A stretch of DNA of 64,000 bases, from the NCBI RefSeq assembly GCF_000812565.1, contig NZ_JTAM01000005.1, forward strand, positions 208,271 to 272,270, read 5' to 3'. The translations under genes were made by a program, and so were the position numbers. Under the pieces are notes generated by a model. It made no database searches and was not told where the DNA came from. It saw nothing but the letters and a program-made list of their open reading frames with translations. This document shows positions 26,670-36,048 of this stretch, piece after piece (the stretch's first letter is position 1; every line of letters begins with the position of its first letter). Origin of the DNA: Flammeovirga sp. OC4 (lineage in GTDB: Bacteria > Bacteroidota > Bacteroidia > Cytophagales > Flammeovirgaceae).

Positions 26670-28217
26670 TTACTGAAGTATAAAATCTGAAAGGTAGAAA
26701 GTACCAGGTCTAGTGTGTCCTTCTCCACCAATTTGAATGATTACTTTATCATAGAATGTCACTTCAGTTGCCGGAACTGAGTAAGATCCATCTTTGTTTG
26801 CATCCGTCATGATAGTTGAGAAATCAAAAGTAACTTCTATCCAAGTTCCGATTTCATCTTCACCCAGAGTATATAACGATTCTGCTCTAGATCTCCATGC
26901 TTCACCATCAGTACTGTTTTCTAATCTCAATGCAACTGTTGGAGTCATAGCCACTTCACCTAACCAAGCTGGCGTTTCATCCGCTGTACTAGGCGTCGTA
27001 AAATCATTTGAAGGCTCAAAATATACTTTCATTTTGAAGACGTTCCTTTCTGAAAGGTCAATTCTATAAGGAAGTTCAGCTTGGTAGTTTTGCCACCATC
27101 CTTGATCTCCTGTAGCATTTGTTCTTTCATACTTACCTACTAACCAGCTCGGAGAGTTGTCTGTTAATCTGAATTCATATGATTCTTCAAATACTAGTGC
27201 AGCATCTGTTACGAAATTTAAATTATCTGATTTTTGACCAGAGAAATTATCAAACAGATCTTGAGCTTCTAACTCTTTTTCTGGATCAGTTTCCTCATCG
27301 GCATCCGCAATATCTTTCGGAGCAAAAATATAATACCAAGCATTACCGTCAATACCGATTGTTCTTAAGTGTAATTTTTCCTCTGTCAATTCTAAAATTA
27401 AGAAGCTTTTACTTTCACCAACATACCAACTGAAGAAACCTCCATTTACAATGTTTAAATATCTATCATCTCCATCAGAAGTCATTTCCCATTTCCAATC
27501 TTCTGTATTTAGATCAACGTCAATTCTTAGACCATCTTCTCCACCATCAATACCTACAGTTCCTCCATAATTTGAGAAGAATGATTCTTTAGCAGCAGGT
27601 AATACATGTGAATCACCATTGTTATTCAATGTATATTTAAAACCATCCATTGAGAATGTTAACTCATCATCATAGTGACCCAAAGTTGGTTTTTGATTCT
27701 TTGATGCAGCCCACCATTCTGGGAAGAAGTTTGATGTAGGTCCTAAACCATTATGTCCTACTTCAAACCTTTGGAATTTCCATACTTTACCTTCTAAGTT
27801 ATCAGGGCCACCTGTTAAGAATCTAAATTCTTCTGTATCTAAAAGAGAAGCATCTGTATTTTCAATTGTAACAACTTCTGATTTCGATGCTTGTCCCCCC
27901 TCAAAGAAAGCCATCAGTGAAATTCTATAATTTCCTGCTTCTGCAAAAGCCACCTCAACAGAATCTCCATTTGCCGAACCAAATGCCTTGTAATAAGTAG
28001 AATCATTTTCAACAACCTCTCTTTCATATGTCCAACTTGACATGAAACTTCCAGAAGTATTTGCTAACTCTAAGATATTAGGCGTTTTTGCTGACTCTTG
28101 TATAGTAAAAGTTACTGAACTGGGTGCGATACCACCTAACTCTGCGTCGTCTTTGGTACAGCTTGCCATCCCCATAAGGATGACAAAGCTTAAGAATGAA
28201 TATATATATTTTTTCAT
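26670..28217 (-). CDS. Surface glycan-binding-type lipoprotein of the PUL (PKD-like N-terminus)
   Basis: This 515-residue lipoprotein has the lipobox LMGMASC (Cys at about residue 20). An N-terminal PKD-like beta domain (about 35-125, with FAEAGNYRISLMAFFEGGQASK) is followed by a central beta-rich region full of Trp and Tyr (about 135-310), an acidic linker (ADADEETDPEKE) and a C-terminal jelly-roll, CBM-like domain (about 325-515, ending GTFYLSDFILQ). It starts 22 bp after the susD stop, the normal place for a surface glycan-binding protein that catches polysaccharide for the SusC/SusD complex. No catalytic motif was found. The ligand is probably the beta-glucan handled by the adjacent enzymes; this is inference from position. 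Confidence 0.78.
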   Translation of the reverse strand: MKKYIYSFLSFVILMGMASCTKDDAELGGIAPSSVTFTIQESAKTPNILELANTSGSFMSSWTYEREVVENDSTYYKAFGSANGDSVEVAFAEAGNYRISLMAFFEGGQASKSEVVTIENTDASLLDTEEFRFLTGGPDNLEGKVWKFQRFEVGHNGLGPTSNFFPEWWAASKNQKPTLGHYDDELTFSMDGFKYTLNNNGDSHVLPAAKESFFSNYGGTVGIDGGEDGLRIDVDLNTEDWKWEMTSDGDDRYLNIVNGGFFSWYVGESKSFLILELTEEKLHLRTIGIDGNAWYYIFAPKDIADADEETDPEKELEAQDLFDNFSGQKSDNLNFVTDAALVFEESYEFRLTDNSPSWLVGKYERTNATGDQGWWQNYQAELPYRIDLSERNVFKMKVYFEPSNDFTTPSTADETPAWLGEVAMTPTVALRLENSTDGEAWRSRAESLYTLGEDEIGTWIEVTFDFSTIMTDANKDGSYSVPATEVTFYDKVIIQIGGEGHTRPGTFYLSDFILQ

Positions 28218-28239
28218 GGTATGATTTCTTTAATTGTGA

Positions 28240-29913
28240 TTATCTATAACCTTCATTTTGAATCAAAGTTGGATGTAAATCCACTTCTACTTGTGGAATT
28301 GGTAAGAAACCTCTTTTAGTCTTATCAAAAGTCACATTAAAAGTTTCAGCAGTACCAATATCACCTGTCATATTATTCCCGTTATCATCAACATATATCT
28401 CATCTGTATCAGATGGAGGAGTTAGAGTATATCCTGATACGTTGATTTCTTCCGCCGCTTCATCCAAACCTCTTCTTAACACATCGAAATAACGATGTCC
28501 TTCTAATGCTAACTCTACTCTTCTTTCTTGTTGGATATCTTCAAGTGAAATTGATGACTTATTACTCAAACCAGCTCTTTGACGCACACGGTTTAAATAC
28601 TCTAATGCTTTGCCTGAATTAGTATCTAAATTCAACTCAGCGGCCATCAATAAAACATCAGCAAATCGGATGTAGTGATAATTCTGTCCCCAGTTTAATG
28701 GTGTTTCTGATTCTGCTTCATTCCATGCATGTGTAGTATATTTATTCGTATGCATAGAAGTAAAATTGTAATGAGCTTGATAAACTTCACCTTTTGAATC
28801 AATCAAATCTTTTGAATAGATAATTGTTGATGCTTTTCTAAGATCTCCATCTTCAAAAGAGCTTTCTAGTTCTCTTGAAGGTGACATGAAGCCCCAACCT
28901 GATTTAAGAATATCGCCACTGTGACCACGTGGTCCTGACATTTGACATAAAATAGAACCGTATGAGTAATCACCCCAATCACCTGAACCTGTATTTGCAA
29001 ATGCAATTTCGAAGACAACTTCATTATTATAGTCTCCATTTTCATTGAACAAGTCAGCATAGTTTGTTGCTAGTTCTGCTCCTGAATTAGTAATAATATC
29101 ATTTGCATAATCAATCATATGCGTCTTATTAAGAGAAGTGACTGCACTTTCGCCTTCAACAATTACAACACCGTCTTTTACTGGTAATTCACTCTTTCCG
29201 TAATACCCTGTATAAAATAAGAATACTTTTAAAAGCTCAGCTTCTGCTGCATATTTATCTAAACGACCTTCCTCACCTTCAGGAGCACTCTCTGCCATTA
29301 AGCTTATAGCTTCTGCCATATCTTTAGCAATTTGGGCATACAACTCATCTGGTGTTGCTTGTTGCACCTCTTTCCAAGCGTCCCCAGCTAGGGGTTCTGT
29401 TATTACAGGAACGTTTTCAAACAATCGAGCTAACTCAAAATAGTAATGCCCTCTTAAGAATAAAGCCTCACCTTTAAAGTTATTTTTTAAATCTTCTTCA
29501 GCTGTTGTAAAATTAATTTGATCATAATTAACCAATAAAGTATTTGCTCTTTGAATACCTCCATAACACTTATCCCATGCTGCTTTACCTGCAGCATTGT
29601 TAGTTTGAGATCTAAACTTACTTAGATCTTGGAAGTAAGGCATATCTGTTCCTGTTGGATCTCCACCTACATAAGCATCATCCCCCATAGCCATATCAAA
29701 CATTCTTACTTCATTGGGGTTTGCACCATTATAATCTGAACGAAGCTTTTCATAAATCCCTACTAAAGCTTGTTTTGCTTCAACAGACGTTCTAAAGAAT
29801 GTTTCAGAAGTTTGAGCATCTGTTGGTTTTAATTCTAAGAAGTCTGAACATGAAGTAATTGACATTGCCCCAATAACAATACTTCCTGCAACTAATATAT
29901 CTTTAATTTTCAT
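28240..29913 (-). CDS. SusD/RagB family nutrient-binding outer-membrane lipoprotein
   Basis: This 557-residue lipoprotein has the signal VAGSIVIGAMSITSC and the typical SusD opening CSDFLELKPTDAQTSETFF. TPR-like helices follow (AKQALVGIYEKLR, ALFLRGHYYFELARLF), with the conserved C-terminal segment NYHYIRFADVLLMAAELN, YLNRVRQRAGL and RRVELALEGHRYFDVLRRG. SusD forms a lid on the SusC barrel and binds oligosaccharide. ATG 29913 is chosen; the upstream ATG at 29940 overlaps the end of susC and adds nine residues before the signal peptide. It lies 13 bp after the susC stop. Confidence 0.96.
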   Translation of the reverse strand: MKIKDILVAGSIVIGAMSITSCSDFLELKPTDAQTSETFFRTSVEAKQALVGIYEKLRSDYNGANPNEVRMFDMAMGDDAYVGGDPTGTDMPYFQDLSKFRSQTNNAAGKAAWDKCYGGIQRANTLLVNYDQINFTTAEEDLKNNFKGEALFLRGHYYFELARLFENVPVITEPLAGDAWKEVQQATPDELYAQIAKDMAEAISLMAESAPEGEEGRLDKYAAEAELLKVFLFYTGYYGKSELPVKDGVVIVEGESAVTSLNKTHMIDYANDIITNSGAELATNYADLFNENGDYNNEVVFEIAFANTGSGDWGDYSYGSILCQMSGPRGHSGDILKSGWGFMSPSRELESSFEDGDLRKASTIIYSKDLIDSKGEVYQAHYNFTSMHTNKYTTHAWNEAESETPLNWGQNYHYIRFADVLLMAAELNLDTNSGKALEYLNRVRQRAGLSNKSSISLEDIQQERRVELALEGHRYFDVLRRGLDEAAEEINVSGYTLTPPSDTDEIYVDDNGNNMTGDIGTAETFNVTFDKTKRGFLPIPQVEVDLHPTLIQNEGYR

Positions 29914-29926
29914 TTTGATTTTCTTA

Positions 29927-32900
29927 TTAGAATGTAACATTTAACCCCATTAAGTAAGATCTAGCTTGTGGGTATGATCCGTTATCAAATCCGAACCAAG
30001 CACCTCCGTGCCCTACTTCTGGATCCATACCAGTGTAATCAGTAAATGTTAGAAGGTTATTACCAGAAACATAAACTCTCACTTTGCTAATACCTGCTTT
30101 TTTACTAATCTTTTGAGGAAGAGTGTAACCAATTTGTAAGTTTTTCAATCTTAAATAAGATGCATCCTCAATATGAACCATGTCGTTCAAGTAGTCATAG
30201 TTATGACTCTTAGTATCATCGTAAGTAAATCTTGGGAAAGAGTTAGTTGACCCTTCTCCTGTCCAACGATTTAACCAACGAGTTGGGTAATTTTGTCCTT
30301 CTCTTAAATCAGTACGTAATGTTCCGTTAACCATTTTTGCTCCCGCTTGACCTTGCCAGAACATAGATAAGTCAAATCCTTTATAGTCCATTCTTACATT
30401 CAGACCATACATCCATGAGTGGATTGGCGAACCGATGTTTGTTCTATCGTCATTATCAATCTTACCATCACCATTGATATCCACATAGCGAATATCTCCT
30501 GGTTGTGAATCTGGCTGGATAGGCTCACCGTCTTTTGCATGTGCATTTACCTCATTTTGGTTTTGGAAAATACCGTCTGTTTTGAAGCCATAGAAGTATG
30601 GTAATGCATAACCTTCTTCCATTAACAATTGACCTTGAGTATTGAATAAGCCAGGCCCGTAAATTTTACCATCTCCATTGGCTACTTCTATCACCTTGTT
30701 ATCATTATAAGATGCATTTGCTGTGATGTCAAAATGGAAATCTCCATCTCTTTTAGAGTATGTTAATGCCACCTCAATACCTTGGTTTCTTACTGTACCT
30801 AAGTTATAGTTAGGACCTGTAACACCAGTGAATCCTGGTACTGGAAGAGTACCTAATAAATCTTGACGTTCTCTTGAGTAAACATCAACAGTAGCAGTAA
30901 TCTTATCATCAAAGAAACCTGCATCAATACCTAAGTCAATTTCTGAAGCTGCTTCCCATTTTAAATCTGGATTAGCCATTCTCGTAATACCATAACCTGG
31001 CACCATATTCTTGTCTGTACCAAAAGGATAAGATGGTGTTCCTCCAAACAACTCTAAGTAACCAAATGCTCCGATATTTTCGTTTCCTACTTTACCCCAT
31101 GAAGCTCTTAACTTTAAGAAGTTTACAACATCACTTGTTTTTAAGAACTCCTCTTGTGTAAGTATCCAACCTGCTTGTACTGATGGGAAGAAACCAAATT
31201 TATTATTCGGTCCGAAGTTAGATGAACCATCGTAACGAGCTGTTGCTGAGATAAGGTACTTCTCTTTGTAGTTGTAACCTACTTTACCAAAGAATGACAC
31301 TAAACGATGTTGCCATTCTAATTGACCTGTACCCTTCTGAGTATCATTATCAGCTCCATTGTTTACATATGCATAATCCCAACCTGGAATTTGTAAATTA
31401 TTTCTTGAAGCTCCTAATTGAATACCACTACCATCTCTCATTGTAGTACCAATTAATGCATCGAAAGAGTGTGCACCAAATTTCTTATTGTATGACAATA
31501 CATTTTCCCATTGATAAACTACATATGAACCTGCAGATTGGTTTACAGAAGAAGTATTAACCTGGTTATCAATGTTATAATATGCCTCAGGGTTGTAATT
31601 TCTGTTTCCCCAATTACCGATATCAACACCAAAGTCAGTTCTAAATTTTAGTCCTTTAATTCCTGGTGTAGCCTCAACAAACACATTACCTAAGAATTTG
31701 TTGCTTGCATCCTCACTATGAGTATTATTGATTCTAGCCATTGGGTTAACGATCTCTCTTAAACCTTGTTCTGAAATACCATAGTAACGACCATCTTTAT
31801 TTGCTGGTTTTAAATCATAACCATCAAATTCTTGTATCTTTTCTGGTCTATCCTCCCATACTGTTGTTAAAGGATCGTGTAGAAGTGCATTTTGTAAAAC
31901 ACCACCAAATTGGTTTTGCTCATTAATACCTTGTTTCTCTTCTCTTGAGAAAGTAACATTAGCTCCTGATTTAAAATACTCTGAAATTTTATGAGTAGAA
32001 TTTAAACGTATTGTATAACGATCAAAATTTGACTTTTCGGGTGCTACAATACCTTGTTGACCAAAATAACCAACTGATGCCATAAATGTAGATTTTTCTG
32101 TACCACCTGTCATTTGTATGTTATGACTTTGAATTGGGGCTTGTTGAAACATCTCATTTTGCCAATCTGTATCTGTTGTATTATTATCGATTTCACTTTG
32201 GGTAAATCTTGGTACTCTATCCGCTCTTACAGCTCCTTCATTATGGAACATCATATACTCATTAGCATTCATAAGTGGAGTCTTTCTCCAAGCCTCCTGA
32301 ATACCATAGTATCCATCGTAAGATACAATCGTTCTTCCTGCTTTACCTTTCTTTGTAGAAACTAAAACTACACCGTTTGCACCTCTTGAACCGTAGATCG
32401 CTGCAGAAGCTGCATCCTTTAATACTTCAATAGACTCAATATCATTTGGGTTTAGGAAATTGATGTTATCCATTTGAACACCGTCAACTACATATAAAGG
32501 AGTGTTGTTTCCATTTGAACCAGTACCACGCACTCTAATATCAATACCTGCACCTGGCTGACCAGAAACTGGCGTTACTAATACACCTGGCGTTCTACCT
32601 TGTAATGATTGAGCTGCATTTTGAATAGGTGTTTGTGTGATATCCTCAGATTTTACTGAAGCAATTGCTCCTGTAACAACTGATTTCTTTTGAACTTGGT
32701 AACCTACTACGACTACTTCTTCTAATTGCTCTACATCCTCTTCTAAAGCAATATTGATTGTAGTTTGCGTACCTATCACAACCGATTGCTGAGAATAACC
32801 AATAAAAGAGAATATTAATTCTTCTGACCCCTCTGGTACTGATAACTTATAGTTACCATCAAAATCTGTAATTGTACCTGTAGAAGATCCTTTTACTTTT

Positions 32901-33052
32901 ACATTAACACCAGGTAAAAAACTGCCATCCTGAGCAGAAGTTACCTGTCCCGTGATCATTCGATCTTGCGCATTTGAAACGTATGCTGATAACATTAAGC
33001 ATACGCAAACAAGTAACGAAAGAACATTTTTAGTTTGTAAAAAATTTTTCAT
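29927..33052 (-). CDS. SusC/RagA family TonB-linked outer-membrane receptor
   Basis: This 1041-residue TonB-dependent transporter imports oligosaccharides across the outer membrane. After the signal peptide comes a carboxypeptidase-regulatory-like domain (about residues 33-110, ITGQVTSAQDGSFLPGVNV, FDGNYKLSVPEG). A plug domain follows with the SusC hallmark VRGTGSNGNNTPLYVVDGVQ and DIESIEVLKDAASAAIYGSRGANGVVLV (about 170-235). The barrel runs to the C-terminal SYLMGLNVTF with terminal Phe. There is no N-terminal STN domain, so it is not a sigma-linked transducer. It leads the operon susC-susD-binding protein. A TATGTTTG element lies at 33177-33184 upstream. Confidence 0.97.
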   Translation of the reverse strand: MKNFLQTKNVLSLLVCVCLMLSAYVSNAQDRMITGQVTSAQDGSFLPGVNVKVKGSSTGTITDFDGNYKLSVPEGSEELIFSFIGYSQQSVVIGTQTTINIALEEDVEQLEEVVVVGYQVQKKSVVTGAIASVKSEDITQTPIQNAAQSLQGRTPGVLVTPVSGQPGAGIDIRVRGTGSNGNNTPLYVVDGVQMDNINFLNPNDIESIEVLKDAASAAIYGSRGANGVVLVSTKKGKAGRTIVSYDGYYGIQEAWRKTPLMNANEYMMFHNEGAVRADRVPRFTQSEIDNNTTDTDWQNEMFQQAPIQSHNIQMTGGTEKSTFMASVGYFGQQGIVAPEKSNFDRYTIRLNSTHKISEYFKSGANVTFSREEKQGINEQNQFGGVLQNALLHDPLTTVWEDRPEKIQEFDGYDLKPANKDGRYYGISEQGLREIVNPMARINNTHSEDASNKFLGNVFVEATPGIKGLKFRTDFGVDIGNWGNRNYNPEAYYNIDNQVNTSSVNQSAGSYVVYQWENVLSYNKKFGAHSFDALIGTTMRDGSGIQLGASRNNLQIPGWDYAYVNNGADNDTQKGTGQLEWQHRLVSFFGKVGYNYKEKYLISATARYDGSSNFGPNNKFGFFPSVQAGWILTQEEFLKTSDVVNFLKLRASWGKVGNENIGAFGYLELFGGTPSYPFGTDKNMVPGYGITRMANPDLKWEAASEIDLGIDAGFFDDKITATVDVYSRERQDLLGTLPVPGFTGVTGPNYNLGTVRNQGIEVALTYSKRDGDFHFDITANASYNDNKVIEVANGDGKIYGPGLFNTQGQLLMEEGYALPYFYGFKTDGIFQNQNEVNAHAKDGEPIQPDSQPGDIRYVDINGDGKIDNDDRTNIGSPIHSWMYGLNVRMDYKGFDLSMFWQGQAGAKMVNGTLRTDLREGQNYPTRWLNRWTGEGSTNSFPRFTYDDTKSHNYDYLNDMVHIEDASYLRLKNLQIGYTLPQKISKKAGISKVRVYVSGNNLLTFTDYTGMDPEVGHGGAWFGFDNGSYPQARSYLMGLNVTF

Positions 33053-33805
33053 TCCATTAAGATTTACGATAGAATAAATTAAGAGTCAAATAATAATTCA
33101 GTGTCTTTTTTAAAATAACTAAACTCTTATAGTATAATGAACAGTTGAACTTGCGCTTTTTGTTTTTCTGTCAATTCAAACATACTAGGTAGATGTATAC
33201 AAATGCAAATTCTAAATTTGTTAATATTTTATAAATTATAACTTAAATAAAAACATTAAAATTATTGAATATCAACAACTTATATAATAAGTGTATCAAG
33301 TACATTCATTTAATTAATCAATTAAAAAAAATGAATTTTAACATAAAATTTTAATAAAATAGAATAGAATATCACTAGAAAAAAAGTCGAATACGTAACA
33401 ATTAATTCATATTGAAATAATCTATATGATCAACTATAATTACACAAGTGTAGTTTCTACTTATTATTCGCTCTCAAAACAACACCTACATCAATAACAT
33501 AATTAAACACAGCAACGCTCAATAATGTTAATTAGAGCTAAATAATCCTATGCTTAATCACATCTAAGTTTACATCAGTACTTTGAATAGAATATGAAAG
33601 TGAGGAAGGTTGTTTCTCAAAGAAAATTATTGTTTCAGAAGAACTGGTAAGTGGTTATTTCCTAGATCGAAATTGAATTATTAGAAGAGACACCCAAATG
33701 TTAGCAAGAATAGACCTATTGCCAGCATCACTATAATCTATCATTGTATTGATTACACATTCAATTGTCCTGCTCATAGATGATCATTGTGCATTCTCTT
33801 ATATG
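33053..33805. other. Long AT-rich intergenic region upstream of susC
   Basis: About 750 bases without a recognisable gene separate pckA from susC. A candidate -7 element lies at 33177-33184 on the minus strand. No PUL regulator (hybrid two-component sensor or ECF sigma) is encoded here, so control must come from elsewhere. Confidence 0.6.
33177..33184 (-). promoter_or_regulatory. Candidate -7 promoter element of susC
   Basis: On the minus strand it reads TATGTTTG, matching TAnnTTTG, about 125 bases upstream of the susC start. The -33 spacing is not ideal. Confidence 0.45.
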
Positions 33806-33838
33806 CAAAAAGGCCATCACTTTCGTGACAGCCTTTTA
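33806..33838 (-). terminator. Terminator after pckA
   Basis: The arms aaaaggc-tcac and gtga-gcctttt form an interrupted stem with T run, 30 bases after the pckA stop. Confidence 0.7.
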
Positions 33839-33868
33839 AACTCTGTTATTATGATTTTATCCTAGTAC

Positions 33869-35479
33869 TTATACTTTTTCAGATACCTTCGGAGCTCCTT
33901 CTAAAATTGATGGATCTTCCAACCCTTCTTCAAACTGCTTGAAGTTCTCTACAAACTTAGCAGCAAGCTTCATTGCAACAGCATCATAGTTCTTGAAGCC
34001 ATTGGCTTTCCAAGACGCTTTTGCATCAAGTGCCTCATTTGGCACGCCTTCTACCTCTTTTGGTACTTGTACTCCAAACACTGGGTGTTCTACAAATTCA
34101 ACATGATCTAACTGTCCTTCCAAAGCTGCGGTGATCATTGCACGAGTATATTTCAACTTCGTACGACCTACTCTATCTGAAGGACCATTTGACCAACCTG
34201 TATTGATCAACCAAATATTTGTTTTGTACGTTGTCATTTTTTCACCTAACATCATAGCATATACTGAAGGATGCAATGGCATGAAGGGTGCTCCAAAGCA
34301 AGCCGAGAAAGTTGGCGTTGGTTCTGTTACTCCTGCTTCTGTACCTGCTACCTTTGCGGTATACCCAGACATGAAGTGATACATTGCTTGTTCCTTTGTC
34401 AACTTAGAGATGGCAGGCAAAACACCGTACGCATCACAAGTAAGGAAAAATATATTTTTAGGGTGTGTTTCTGATACTGATGGAATCTTAGCATTATCAA
34501 TATGATCAATAGGATAAGAAACGCGCGTATTTTCAGTAACAGTCACATTTGTGTAATCAACTACTGACGTTCCTGGGAAAAAGCGAGTATTTTCCAACGT
34601 TGCACCAAACTTAATGGCATCCCATATCTCGGGTTCATTTTCTCTCGTTAGGTCTATGGTCTTTGCATAACAACCTCCTTCAAAGTTGTAAATACCTTTA
34701 TCAGACCACCCATGTTCGTCATCTCCAATAAGATTTCGGTTAGGGTCAGCTGATAACGTTGTCTTACCTGTACCTGAAAGTCCAAAGAATACGGCTGAAT
34801 CACCTTTCACCCCTTCATTTGCTGAACAGTGCATAGGTAATACATTTTCATCAACCAAGAGGGCATTCAACACAGAGAAAATACCTTTTTTAATTTCACC
34901 TGTATAACGTGAACCTCCTACTAGTGCCGTCTTTTCTCCAAAATTTAAAATTGAGAAATTACCTTGACGAGTACCATCAAGCTGAGGGTTTGCATGAAAG
35001 TCAGGTGCTTGTAATACAACATAATCAGGCTCACCGAATGATCTCAACTCTTCATCACTTGGCACGATGAACATGTTGTTTACAAAGTGTGAAACAGAAG
35101 CGAGAGGAGTTACAACTCTTACCTTAATACGATATGCCGGATCAGCTCCTGCGTAAACGTTATTGACATACAACTTTTGGTTGTTTAAAAGGTAATCTAC
35201 CATTTTACTGGCTAAACCTTCAAATTTGTCTTGTGGAAAAGGCTTGTTGATACTTCCCCACCAAACTCGGTCTTTGGTATAATCATCTTCTACGATAAAA
35301 CGATCTTGAGGAGATCGACCAGTGTATTTTCCGGTATCGCACATGATTGCACCTGTGGAGCTGAGAGCACCTTCTCCATTTCTAATTGCTTCTGCGACCA
35401 ATTGGGCTATAGACAGATCGCGATTTACTTGTTTAGACTCTGCTAAAAGTTTACTGGCTAATTTGTGTGTTGCTGTCAT
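33869..35479 (-). CDS. pckA: Phosphoenolpyruvate carboxykinase (ATP)
   Basis: This 536-residue cytoplasmic enzyme converts oxaloacetate and ATP to phosphoenolpyruvate, CO2 and ADP at the start of gluconeogenesis. Signatures are TGRSPQDRFIVED (about residues 52-64), the P-loop-like kinase motif FFGLSGTGKTTLSADPNR (about 232-250) followed by LIGDDEHGW, and GEIKKGIFSVLNALL (about 205-220). The length is normal for the ATP-dependent family. The gene stands alone between two long AT-rich regions and has its own terminator, so control is probably independent of the neighbouring PUL. A link to growth on sugars or amino acids is only inference. Confidence 0.97.
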   Translation of the reverse strand: MTATHKLASKLLAESKQVNRDLSIAQLVAEAIRNGEGALSSTGAIMCDTGKYTGRSPQDRFIVEDDYTKDRVWWGSINKPFPQDKFEGLASKMVDYLLNNQKLYVNNVYAGADPAYRIKVRVVTPLASVSHFVNNMFIVPSDEELRSFGEPDYVVLQAPDFHANPQLDGTRQGNFSILNFGEKTALVGGSRYTGEIKKGIFSVLNALLVDENVLPMHCSANEGVKGDSAVFFGLSGTGKTTLSADPNRNLIGDDEHGWSDKGIYNFEGGCYAKTIDLTRENEPEIWDAIKFGATLENTRFFPGTSVVDYTNVTVTENTRVSYPIDHIDNAKIPSVSETHPKNIFFLTCDAYGVLPAISKLTKEQAMYHFMSGYTAKVAGTEAGVTEPTPTFSACFGAPFMPLHPSVYAMMLGEKMTTYKTNIWLINTGWSNGPSDRVGRTKLKYTRAMITAALEGQLDHVEFVEHPVFGVQVPKEVEGVPNEALDAKASWKANGFKNYDAVAMKLAAKFVENFKQFEEGLEDPSILEGAPKVSEKV

Positions 35480-36048
35480 ATTGGTAGGTTTTAATTCGTA
35501 ATAAAATATTATAATAGTACAATTAATAAAATGTACCTAATGGGTTGATTTCAGCATTATGATAGTAAGTAATTTGAGTAATGTGTTGTTGCTTGTGTTT
35601 AAAGTTTACTATACAATACTACAATCTATATTATCATATTCTAGTGACCTACATCAACATTTATTAGTAATTTTATCACTATCCTAGGTAAATATCATTA
35701 TTACATACCTTAATAAACTGATTAACAGAATATTAACAAATAGTTAAATTTTAAACCTTTGAATTATTTGTAAAAAATACGTTTATTTTTCAACAGAAAT
35801 AATTCTCTAATAATTGAATTACTCATCAAATGTAGATATTACGTTTAATATAACAAAAGAAAAGAAAGCATAATTCAGTCTTTTTCTTTAAAATATTCAA
35901 TTTTAGAATATAATCACTAATATTCATCATCATTTACACATGATTTTAATACGTAAATTATACATTTAAAATTAAAGCGTATTTTGTTTGATTGAATTAA
36001 TAGATTAACGCATATTTGACCCTTTCACATACATTATATAATAGCGAC
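35480..36048. other. AT-rich divergent intergenic region
   Basis: About 570 bases separate the divergent pckA and deiminase-family genes. It must hold both promoters, but I could not identify a confident consensus. No small gene or repeat was recognised. Confidence 0.55.
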
